Assembly: GCA_021464525.1 (NCBI GenBank) | Contig: JADRCO010000096.1 | Span: 1-55,220 of the forward strand | Length of the DNA stretch: 55,220 bases | Source of the DNA: Rhizophagus sp. LPA8_4_AMF | Lineage: Eukaryota; Glomeromycota; Glomeromycetes; Glomerales; Glomeraceae | Direction of reading: 5' to 3' | Shown: positions 12,101 to 23,159 of the stretch, piece after piece | Layout of the letters: every line of letters starts with the position of its first letter | Position numbering within the stretch: position 1 is the stretch's first letter | Program-made: the position numbers and the translations under genes | Notes under the pieces: generated by a model | What the model saw: only the letters and a program-made list of their open reading frames with translations | The model's database searches: none | What the model was told of the DNA's origin: nothing

Positions 12101-15100
12101 ATCAATTAAATATATGAATTAAATAAACTCACTTCAACATAAACTCAGTTGCAATTTCATAAAAGAGACTATCTTTAAGAAAACCATCTTTATAGGCAAG
12201 AGCAGCATCATCGTACTTCTTTGCCTTTTCAAAATATTCACCCGCTTCGTTCCACATATTAGCTTCAAAATAACTACGCGCAGCAGATTCAAACATATTA
12301 TGTTCGATATAAATATCACCAGCTTCTTTGTACATACCAATGTCCTAAGAATTATTGCAATTTTGTGAGTATCAGCTTAAAAGTAATGAATGTTAATTTA
12401 AAAAAACCAAAGTACATGCTATTAAAAAATTCAAACTCTACCTGATAACATAAAGCTGCTTGGCCTGGTCTTGAACACTCTTTGAAAGCATTAATAGCAT
12501 TAAAGAAATTGGACTTTATCGTATCATCATCGGAATCATTTATTGAATCCTTAGCAATCTGCTGAAGGTAATATGCATTGGCTAGTTTACGTCTCTCTTC
12601 ATTTCCACTCTTTTCAAAGCAAATAATAGCCTAAAAGAAATAATAATAAATTTATTTAGTTAATAATAATACTAAATATTTAAGTGTATATTACCTGTTC
12701 ATATTGCCGCTCTTCAAAGAGATTTTTTCCCCGTTGATTCCATTCATATGATTCGCTCTTTTTAGCCAAATTGGATACAATTTTGCGTTCACTTTGGATT
12801 ATCTTGATTAAACCAAGACTTTCCCAGTACTCTCGAATTGGCTTACTATACTCAATATTTTCGTCACATATCCAGAGTCGCTGCCGAGCCCTGGTCACTG
12901 CGACGTAAAGATTTTTGAGCTCTGAGGAAAGGATGTAATGTCTCTCGTGAGAGAAGGTCTGAAACCCCTTAGAATTTTCGTTTAAAGCGGAAAGGATTAC
13001 CCTCCACTAAAAGTAATGTAGTAATGTACAACTAAGAATAATTAATAATTTATCTATAAGGTGAAACATACAATATAATATTACCTTTAAACAAGCAAGT
13101 GAATCAGTAAAGAAATTATACAACAGCACATCATTAAACTCCATACCCTTAGCTTCAAATACAGTCATTACCAGTCCAGCTTTATTAATTAGTTTCTTTA
13201 ACTGATCTTTAGCTTTATCGTCACGTACAATAATGACCTGATCAGCACCAAATTCAATCAAAGGATTTTCGTCCTCGTCAACACGTCTTTGCTTGTTATG
13301 GGTATAAACATCATTAAGTTCGCTTTCCTTGCAATCCGTTAAATGTTCTCTTTCGAACCCATTAAAGAAAATAGGTTTCGGACCACCAATCTTACTATGT
13401 TCACGTGATAGTTTGTCAATAGAATTAGGAAAAAAGCGCCAAATAAGGTCAATTACTGAAGAAGCGAGCTGGAGGATCCCATTATGAGATCGGTAATTAA
13501 TATCTAACTCAAACCGGTTTGGATTTATAACAATATTACTATGGTTAGTTTTGGCACGAGTATGTCCCCAATTATACATCAAGGCATATAAATCTATATT
13601 AGCGTAAAATAAAATAATTTTTTTAGAAAATAGGAATAATATTAATCGGTAAAAGTATCTAAATGCATACCCTCGAATCGAAAAGAGGACCCTCGGGCAA
13701 TGCATTGTGCTATATCTCCAGCTAAAAAAATGTTATTAACGCGGTCAAAAACCTTCAAGATGAGTGTTAAGTCTACAATTTGATTATCCTGACATTCGTC
13801 GATATATACTTCATGAATATGTGGACCACCGAGTGCTTTTTTTTTGGCAAGACGTAATATAGCTAACGTTCTGCAAAGTAGAATTCCCAATAAAATTAAG
13901 CTTAAATATTACTCAGGAACAGAGAATTTCATGCATACCGATCTATTGAATCATAATGGTTATTTCGCGCCTTTTCTGCTTCATATTTTTCAAATAAATC
14001 ATAAATTCGATCCCGGTCATATGAAAATACCGGGTATTTCTTGATGCTGATGCTTCTGTAATCTTCTCTTGATAAAAAATTTACATCGGGGTTTGAACCC
14101 TAAGTAAAATGAAAAATCGAGATAGAAAAAAAAATATCAATATGAGAAATTGAAAGAAAACATGTGACAAATAATTACTAATCACATTATTCACTAGCCT
14201 TAATAATAGAAAATTCAGCGTAAACCAACTCGCAATCAAAATTACAATTAAGACGAGGCCAATATCTTTTCCGAAAGACATTATAATCAACAAAATTCGT
14301 TGTTTTATTAAAAGATGACTTTTGGTAAAATTTTTCTTTATCATATGTATATGCATCAATATCATCTGCATCTAAATTTCGTTGTTTGGTGAGGTTCTTA
14401 ATGCCATAAGTTCCTCGAAGCATTTTAGAAAACTTATCGTAAGTTATGAACAAAGGAAAATGGTGATCTTCCAGCTCATGGAATGAGTTTGGAATATCAT
14501 CTTCCTCGTTTCCCTCTTCGAACATTGAATCAATACCGTCTACTTCTTCTTCTTCTTTCTTTCTTCTATATTCATAGAACTGTGTCATGGAAATTTTTTT
14601 CCCAGCAAGCATCGCAGACTCTCGCAACCTGTTAAAATATTCCTTTACTCGATGACAAAGATTGGGGCTCAATGTAATAAATATTTGCCTTATATGAAAA
14701 GTTTTGTCATTGAATGACGTTTTACAGAGTCGTCTATTTAAATATGAAGCAATCTGCCTAAAAATAATGCATGTAGTCTTTCCGGTCCCTAGATATCAGA
14801 TATGTAAATAATAACATTACACAAGTTTTCTAATTACAAAGATTGAAACTTGAACCAGTCACTAACCTGATCGGCCAATAATAATCGCTGATGTAGGATT
14901 GTTAATGATCTCGTGTTCTTTCTTGGATACCTGAAAAGTAAAATTAAAGCCGCCCAAGGCAAGTGACTTGTATAAGTTCTACAAACAAAAACAATGCAAT
15001 AATATATATAAATTCTAAATTGAATTCGAATTTTTATAATTTAATAGTATAAGATTCATACTTTACCCTTGATAAGGGAACAAATTTATTTGTAACAAGC

Positions 15101-16728
15101 ATCTTATGAACCTCTAGCAATCTCTCATCATCCATAAGTGAGTTGTTTTCAAGAGATTCTGTTTCTTCTTCGTCTTCAAAGGTCATTGGTAAAATTACAT
15201 TATCTTCATCTTGTGGTCCATGGACCACACACAAACGCTTGGAAGTATAACCCTGATGAACTATCAAGAGGTTCTCTAATAATTTGCGGATTTGTTCCTT
15301 ATTGGCTGTGACAGCCCAAATTTTAACAAGCTGTGTGAGCAAATTACGACGAATAGAGAATCCATAATCAACCTGCCAGAGAATTTTCAGGCCATCACTA
15401 TCTGGAAGTTCTATCTCGTAAACGGGAATGGTATGAGTTTGAACCGTACGTCGTAATTCATGCTTGTCCCATTCTCCTAATGATAACTGCCCAAGTTTCT
15501 TCATGACTGCCCTAATCATCTCATGTGATGATTCCAATTGTCGCAAATCTTTTATTGTGTCTTCGCTAAGTAGGATGTCCCAAGGTCCAAGTTTATCATC
15601 ATCATTAAATTCAAATGGAAGACGGTAAAGGCAATCTGATGATAATAACTCTTCTTCCAAAAAATATTTATCACGAGAAAAATAAGTAAGAGCTTGTTTA
15701 TGACAACTTGTACATGGTAAGAAATCTATCAAAACCTAATTGAGATTGAATAGGTTTGTCAATTTTCTAGCGTTACTAATTATTTTTGATTAAAATAAAA
15801 ATATTACCTGAAGTGAATTTATTTTCCGTTGTTCAAGAGCAATCAAAAACTGGGACAAATCTGATGGTTTTTGGGGTGTCGGCATCTTTAACAGATCGAA
15901 GTACTGTTCATGCTCGGTAGATAGGAATGTTGTGTTATTGGGGATGTTATTGACGGCTCGCTTTCTGTTCCAATGTTGCTTCTTGGATTCCTTATTATTA
16001 ATCCTAAACATATCATCCAATATATGTTGTGAAGGGTCTTTTTCGTTAACTAACAGCGTTTGCTTTACACTTTGACTTCTCAGAGTTTGCAACAATGTGG
16101 TGCAGGCCTTGCATACTGAAAACCCCTTTGAGAGTCGATATGAGATATTCTTGTGTTCAGAACATTTCTCCACGAGAGCCGAAACTACGTCCACTGCTTT
16201 GAGCAGCTTTTTTTGCTCGATATGAATTATCATGTCGAAGTCAAATAATATACGTTTTAGACAGCGACGACCATAATTCTCTGATATCAAAACTCCAAAG
16301 ACACCATCTGCATCTAGGATTGCATTAAAGATATGTTTTACTGTCAACATATTATTATCTTTGCTACCATTCCACCAAAGGAGTTCAATACAATTGTGAA
16401 GAAACTCTCCAAAGCCAGGAATGTTGGAATTTTGCAGATTATTCGTAATAACATCGATTATTAACATTGAGGTAAATTTATCGAGCGGAGTATTCATCAA
16501 ATTGAGGTTTGGGGTAACTCGTAAATATTTATTATAAAGGTGTAAAATAAAAGTTTGTAGGGTTGGTATATAGGTACCAAAAGAGCGCGATAATTCGTCA
16601 AGGAACTTATCCAGGTCTAATTTCGGTGCGGTGAGACACCGTTCCAACAGGGCGTATCGATCCCAACCATCATCATTTTGAGAATTTGCGAGGTTTTCCA
16701 ACAGTTCAATGAGAGGCCTTTCAAACAT
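9166..16728 (-). CDS. TRANK1-like superfamily I (UvrD-type) helicase with TPR-like, CCCH and IQ-like regions, copy B
   Basis: Complete 12-exon gene, about 2,227 residues. Exons: 15808..16728, 15067..15735, 14867..14978, 14199..14788, 13939..14099, 13671..13870, 13085..13593, 12695..13006, 12442..12630, 12133..12344, 9419..12049 and 9166..9343. All phases close. The intron after 14199 uses a GC donor. The last exon begins after a 75-nt intron; without that splice the frame stops at 9400. Domains in order: helical N-terminus, a RelE/ParE-like segment (inferred), a helicase core with Walker A, DECQD, NYRSH, EAKGMEF and VAVTRAR, TPR-like helices (12133..12630), a C-x8-C-x5-C-x3-H motif near 11150..11215, and paired IQ-like helices near 9690..9790. 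Relative to copy C it lacks a stretch of roughly 40 or more residues at the start of the large exon. The last 545 bases are identical to copy C. Confidence 0.88.
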
Positions 16729-19251
16729 CTTTGTGGAATAATAAAATATGCTTATTTTTCTTAATGCTTATAAAGAAAAATATCTGTGGAAATCTGCTAT
16801 TTCTTTATCAATTTACTCTATTATTTCCTAAATAATTGGAAAATTTATTAAATATTACAAAGCGACAATAATGAGTTATTTTGAATTCAAGAAAAGAAAC
16901 AAAGATCGAGTGTGGTAAAAAAAAAGAATTATTAAATAATGTCACCGCAATAACCGGTTAATCAATTGGCACATATGATCCAAATGTCATATGATGATCA
17001 ACATATCAGTTTATAATCATTAAAATCAAGATATTGTAATCTTTACTGTAAAATATTTCTGTTCATTAAATAAATACAAACTATATAATTCATATAAATA
17101 TTGTACAGTAAGCAGATTGTTTCCGTTATGGTAGTTATGATAGTTATAAAATATTATAAACTTTTTTTTTATACGTGAAAAACAAAAACTAATTAATTTA
17201 ATTTTTGTGTTACAGATTTACAAAATTTGATTCGGTGAATACATTTATTCATGTCAGAAACCTCTTCTTTTACTTATCACCATGAAATAGAAAAAAACGT
17301 GCTTTTAAGAGAGGATCCAATTTGCACAGGATTATTAAAAATTTGTTATTCATGTTTAAGAATATTATCATAGGCTGATAATTCAAAATTTAATCTCCTT
17401 ATAAATACTCTTAACACATTTGATAAAAATTTCTTACAAATTCTCTTACTCATTAAAATAATAAAGATATTTGGCTGTACATTATAACATTAATAAAAAC
17501 CTATCTTTGTACGTCAGTACCAATTCACAGCGCAAAAAAAGTAGATATATTGTATTACTAATACATTATTGAGTAAGTAAAAATGTGCAGTGTCTTGAGA
17601 GATCTTGAACTCACAGATATTTCTTTACTTTTGAAGAAGAAATGTTTGAACCAAATAAATAAATAAATAAATATATATATATATAATTTTTTTCATATGG
17701 AAAAAGCGTTTGCATGAATATTCAGATTTTTGATCCGAAATTGTAGTTTTTAGTTTTTAAATCATCCAAGTTATTAGTTATGTAACATATGTTGTTGAAT
17801 GATAACAACTTCAACTCCAATAACTGACTTATCAGGTGTATTAAATTTATAAAAAGTTTGCACACCAAAAAATCATATATAAAGACCTTTCTACTTAACT
17901 GTAATATAATTCCTCTGATATCCGAACAAATAAATGAATAAATAACGTATCCAACTACACGATGTCCCTATTTATATAAATGTTATCTTCGCCCAAGCAA
18001 ACCCAGGCCTACTAACGGTCTGACTTTTCACTCCATCGAGGACGATTCTAGCTTTCAGTTTGGAAAGGGCAGAAATGGGGGGAAGATAAAAAAAAAAAAA
18101 AAAATTAAAAAACACGTTCGTAAAACTATTTAGTGAAAGAACAAAAATCGAATAATTATAAGGTTTGTTGTATTTATTTGGATATTTAATGCTTGCGATA
18201 TTTGTATTTTGGATAATAGTATTGTATTTGTATTTTGGTTATAAGACTCAGGATCTGCTTTGGGTTCGGGATCTGCTTTCAGGTTCGGATCAGCTTCTGG
18301 AACTGGAGCCAGTTCAGGTTCGGCGTCATGTTCAACAGTTGAATTAAAAAAATTAGTAAAAAATATGAATTTTTATAATCATCAGTGAATTTATCTTCAG
18401 CTTCTTGGTTATATTTTATTATTTCTACACAATTTATTTTCTTGCTTGGAAATAGAAGTTACCTCCAGACTTGTACTAAATGATACCATACAAATATTAT
18501 CCAAATGCTTTGTTTATTTAGTCACTAAAGTGGAAGCAAAACAAGGTAGACCTGTTCCTTACTGTTAACACATGCGTCATCTCAGGATACCGAATCATTA
18601 TAATTTATAACGGGTTAAATTGTAATGAGACTGGGTTGACCGTCAAATCTTCTCTTACATGGCGGGACCATGATAAGGATCCTCATGCGCATACTTGTTA
18701 ATATTTGCAATGAATATTTTATACTTTTCTCTTTATTTCTTTACTTATTTTTATTCTTAGTGTCAATTTGTCAATTATATGTTCAAATATACAGTACCAC
18801 TAATATATTTTCAAAGCAGAATAAAATAAATCAAAGAATTTTTAATATAAATTACATCTCAAGGAACGTAAAAGAAATTATAGACAATTCTACTTGTATA
18901 CAATAATCGAAGAAAGAGTTTAAAAACGTGTACTTATATAAAAATCAAAAAAAGCCCTCGCTAAAAAATTAATAGAGTAAAATAAAATACGCTTATTAAT
19001 ACATATACGAAATTGATTATTTAAATATGCTTTAAATAATTCGTAATTAATTATCACATAATTAAATGTTTAAAAATAGAATCGTAATTAATTATAAATA
19101 TAACGATGGCTTCGATGCCTTCAATAGCATTTCTTGGTTCATTCAAATTTTACTTTATTGGTAAATTGAAATTTGTAAAATTCGCGTGTGAAATGTTTCA
19201 TGATGTTCTTGGTCATAGATATTTTTATTTCGCTTATTTTATCGTAAAGAC

Positions 19252-19336
19252 CAGTGATATTCACTGGAAGATTGGAAGCACTTTGGAACTTCCAATTCCA
19301 ATAAAAAGTTATTGGAAACTTCCAAGAACATCACTA
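19252..19336. mobile_element. Miniature hAT-type element, 85 bp
   Basis: Termini CAGTGATATTC and GAACATCACTA form an imperfect inverted repeat of about 19 bp (YAGTGATRTTC then TGGAAG). The element is flanked by an exact 8-bp duplication GTAAAGAC (19244..19251 and 19337..19344). An 8-bp target duplication with a CAGTG-type terminus is characteristic of the hAT superfamily. It has no coding capacity. Confidence 0.7.
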
Positions 19337-19578
19337 GTAAAGACTATTAATATCTGGGATTAGCATCCCGTTAATATTTTGTATTCTAAGGGAGTTCCTA
19401 TTTACTATATTCATTGCAAGACTAATATCGTGACTGATGTTAGAAAAAGGTCACGAATGACTAATGAGGCTTATGTAATGGAGTGACGCCTTGTTACGTC
19501 ACTTTAATTACTTCATATAATTATACTACATTGTTTAGCTGTCCGGATATATGGTATCAATGAATAACTGAAATATTC

Positions 19579-19621
19579 ACCGATGCCTTGGGGGCCCTCC
19601 GAAGGGAGGGGAGCATCGGTG
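19579..19621. repeat. GC-rich fold-back hairpin
   Basis: CACCGATGC and its exact inverse GCATCGGTG enclose a C-run/G-run core (CCCTCC-GAA-GGGAGG), forming a strong stem-loop in very AT-rich DNA. It is absent from the paralogous A-B spacer. It may be one end of a further mobile element into which the 399-bp element later inserted, but I could not define that element's far end. Confidence 0.5.
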
Positions 19622-19750
19622 TATATGGATTATTTATTAGATATCCATGGAATAACAGGCTTATCTCATTGTATATGACGTATTTATACTTTTTTATACT
19701 TTTTTTATACCGGTGGAGTTATTTACAAAAAAATACATCGGTCATAATAC

Positions 19751-20149
19751 TAGGGATGTTATCCTGCTTCGTGTAACCTAAACTAGCTTTCAAAATAACT
19801 TGCTAAAAAAGAGTCAGAATAATTTTTCGTAATAAGTAACTTCGTTTGAAAAGATATTAATAACAAGTTTGATTAGTAGCAAATAATTAAAAGATAATGC
19901 TCAAATTGAGCAATTGCTTTCAAGCATTTTCCGAGCAAAATAGCTTCGAGCACAAGCTCCAAGGCATTATAAATGTTAATATCTACTTCATATCAAGCCA
20001 AATCATTGATTATCATTAATGAAATATGGTCTAAAGATTATTATTGACAAGTTTGATTAGTCACATATCAAAGAATAATCATAGTAATAACGAGCGAATT
20101 TCATTAAGCAGGTTTCGAGCACTGCACTTTGAGCAAAATAACATCCCTA
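19751..20149. mobile_element. Non-autonomous hAT-type element, 399 bp
   Basis: The ends TAGGGATGTTAT and ATAACATCCCTA are exact inverses, and the inverted similarity extends imperfectly to about 20 bp. It is bounded by an exact 8-bp target duplication CATAATAC (19743..19750 and 20150..20157). Inside are two related stretches beginning with AAGTTTGATTAGT (near 19866 and 20049). No transposase reading frame is present. Superfamily is inferred from the target-site length and terminal bases. Confidence 0.75.
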
Positions 20150-20718
20150 CATAATACCGATGGGATAATGACCTATTATTTTACTTGATTAAAAATTTGA
20201 TCTAAATTTAATTATAATTTTGTATTATTACATTAACTTCGTGATTGTAGATTCGCAGCCTTGTCGACATTTTCTTTGGCTGTGTTTTTGATGTTATTAA
20301 TTGATTTATCGTATAGAACCAAAAAATAAAGATTTAAAAAAGATGATAGAACAAGACAAAAATTTATATACAGTATCTATTTAACGGTTTTACAGAAATA
20401 ACAATTACGCTGAATATGAAAAATTACAAAAAATATAATATTGTATTAGAATGATGTCAAGGAAATAAGTAAGTTGATAATGTTACATTTAAAAACTTTG
20501 CAGTAGTTTATCTAAGTCGAATGTTTGATGAATCTTTTCCAATAGCGAATGAAATCAAAGAAATTAAATTCATTTTTTACAATGAATCATATAGTTTTAT
20601 TATTTGATTTTTGGAATAAATAATGTACAATAAATTATCATGGATTTCGACTAAATCTTAATTACGTTAGTAAAATTACACTACAAGCCTACGATAAGAC
20701 TATAAGAGAATAGCGCGC

Positions 20719-21894
20719 AACGACCCTAGCATCACCATGTAAAAAATGGTAGCCGGATTTGTTGCCAGATTACACATGATCTGTGCACATGATGATGAAC
20801 GTGAACATATTTTTTAATTGGCAAAACAAATGTTAAAGAAACTTATTTTATACATTTGTAATTTGTTATTTATTATAATAAACTATGAAGGTATTATATT
20901 TTACTATCTTTTGCTAATAGATTGTTAATATTATATTGTTGACTTCTTAAAGTAGTTTTGTTCTTAATTATTTTGATACTTTACAAATACTATTAAACAT
21001 GATACATTGTATTATGGTTCAAATAACTTCAAGTTCTTGGCGTAGTTTGGCGATTTTTTAGTGCTCTAATATTATCATTCATCTTTTTCGATAATTTAAA
21101 ATTTGGCTAAATATTTTTTAACCATAAATGACATTTGGCTTAATATTTTGTGAGAATAATAATGTTATTATAGTTCAAACATGATAAAATTTCAATGTTT
21201 ATTGATCTTTTACGATGGTACCGTTTTAACTAAGCAGGAGTATCTCTTTGTTTATCTAACAATGAATGTTTGTTGATTGTTTTTCAAGATCAGCCCAGCA
21301 GTTACAATAATATGTTAAAAGAAGAGTCGTTTTTCTCACTCTTAACAAGTAACCATCACCTTCTGATATAAGAGATACTATATAATGCCCAATTTCACAA
21401 TTAATATTTTCAATATTTTCACTAACATTATTTTCTAAAATCGCATTAGCTAACATTGATAACTCAATATCAAAACACACGCTTTATTCAGTATTTTCTC
21501 CTTTATAAAGCCTCATTAGTATTACTTAAAGAAGTTAAAGAATCATATATGGCTTCTGTTATAACTGTATAATTAATCATTACATCGGGGTTTCCGCTGT
21601 TGCTATTCTTTATTGAGCGTGATCTTTTAATTTTTTTTCAGCATTTGCAACATTTTTTCAAAATAGCTCCATTTTCATTTAAAAATTCATAGTTTTCTCT
21701 AGTAAAATGTCATTCTTTACAACTCTTATATACATTTAATTTAGATAAAAAGAAGAAAAGGAGGTGTATGGCATAAAAGATCGATCAGATCAATAAAAAG
21801 TTTGAAAATAATCGTCCAGATCATGTGCAAAGATCATGTGTAACCTAGCAACAAATCCGGCTACCATTTTTTACATGGTGATGCTAGGATCGTT
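20719..21894. mobile_element. Mutator-like element (MULE), 1,176 bp
   Basis: It has long terminal inverted repeats of 75 bp (20719..20793 and 21820..21894) starting AACGAYCCTAGCATCACC and differing at only 4 positions. An exact 9-bp target duplication ATAGCGCGC sits at 20710..20718 and 21895..21903. The paralogous spacer carries the unoccupied site once at 8069..8077. A 9-bp duplication with long inverted repeats is the Mutator signature. The interior has a decayed coding fragment but no transposase, so it is non-autonomous. Low divergence between its ends suggests a fairly recent insertion, after the tandem duplication. Confidence 0.85.
21256..21755 (-). pseudogene. Decayed coding fragment carried inside the MULE
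   Basis: Read on the minus strand, about 500 bases translate into protein-like sequence. A cysteine-rich start (KKCCKC, then KRSRS) is followed by a region ending in an open stretch at 21256..21480 that contains FDIELSMLANAILENN and YYCNCWADLEKQ. The upstream part is interrupted by in-frame stops (for example just after the CCKC cysteines) and by a stop before the final open stretch. I do not recognise the protein. It could be the remnant of a zinc-binding protein captured by the element or the element's own accessory gene. Confidence 0.4.
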
Positions 21895-22043
21895 ATAGCG
21901 CGCTCATGAATCACGTGATATAGTGTATGTTCTTCAAGAATGAGGAAGGCGTCAATAGCACATGCAAAAGCTTAGGAAAAAAAAGTTGGTTCACAGAGAC
22001 TTAGTGAGGCAACAAGAGTATATAAATTTAATATGTTTTGATC

Positions 22044-22220
22044 AGGTAAATAGATAAACTGTACTGTACGGTCAGCTAAACTGTACTGTACGAAAATTTC
22101 AAACTCATTGTATACTTTTCAAATTTTTTAATTTTATCGTACAATAAAATTTAATTGATGGTTTATCACTTCGTACAGTACAGTTTAGCTGACCGTACAG
22201 TACAGTTTATCTATTTACCT
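22044..22220. mobile_element. Palindromic MITE, 177 bp
   Basis: Perfect terminal inverted repeats of about 50 bp (22044..22093 and 22171..22220) start AGGTAAATAGATAAACTG. Each contains the submotif AAACTGTACTGTACG twice. The centre is a short AT-rich loop of about 77 bases. It is absent from the paralogous A-B spacer. No clean target duplication is seen, possibly because the insertion coincides with an inversion breakpoint. Superfamily undetermined. Confidence 0.75.
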
Positions 22221-23159
22221 ATTTTTTTGAGTCGTGAATTGTACTCGCACAAATTTCACTCTTGAGCAGAAATTTCTAACTGAAGTACCATCAAAATATA
22301 AGTTTCTCGTATGGCCTTTAATATCAGGAAAATTTCTTCTGATCAAATGGCGCTTACTGACTTCACAAATTTTAATCTAACAAAATAATACCCTTTCTCG
22401 AGGTTACAACTTCTGGGAAGTCTCCACCAAGGAGAATTCAGAGTTTGATTGTCATATATAAGTGAATGAAGGTTGAGAGTTTTCAGTCCACCAAAATGCT
22501 CTAGCCTTCATCACTCCAGCCGATTAACCAAATTTATTTGTCTTGTCAAGGATTCAAGTTTTTCGTGAAGATTTTTTTATCAGGAAATACCATTTTGAAA
22601 TTTACTTGTCGTGCACCTATACCGCACGATATTCATTGAAAAGATCAGATTTATGAAAATAAATGTTTTGAGTGATGCTAGTATTGTGAAAATTGTCCAT
22701 TTTATAATATAAACTTTTTTATTATCCACGCATCTGCATATCTGCATATCTGCATAAATGCAGATAGCAGGATTTATTATATAGTTAGTATAACAAATAG
22801 CATTTTTTTTACAAGAACGTTCCAAGTTCCTACCTAACCTAACTCTAAACTTTGCTCATAACAATTCGGTAATAATAACCTAAAAGTATGTAATGTTTTA
22901 TGAAGGAAATACTCAGCTCTTTGAGGAAAAAATTTGTTGGTTAACTTTCTAATTCAATAGAGCAAAGTCATAGTCAAGTAAAAATATAGTGATGATATGT
23001 TACGATCATATCATTTATTTAATAATAATGTGTTTATTTTATTTACAGTTAATCAAAAACATAAATTAAGAGAACTATATTTATGACAACCATTGGTTGT
23101 CCATCTGATGCACACAAGTAAACCAGAATACTTGTTTATATAAATACAAAAACATGAAA

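Larger units (their letters stand above)
16729..23159. other. Spacer between copies B and C, no supported host gene
   Basis: Homologous to 3780..9165 but about 1 kb longer because of insertions: an 85-bp hAT-type MITE (19252..19336), a GC-rich fold-back segment (19579..19621), a 399-bp hAT-type element (19751..20149), a 1,176-bp MULE (20719..21894) and a palindromic MITE (22044..22220) next to an inverted segment (22241..22344). A poly-A run lies near 18089..18104 and an AAAT/AT simple repeat near 17658..17685. Confidence 0.75.

Noticed and set aside
19106-19363. 85-residue open frame
   Set aside because: It runs through the 85-bp hAT-type MITE and its target duplications, so it is not a real gene.
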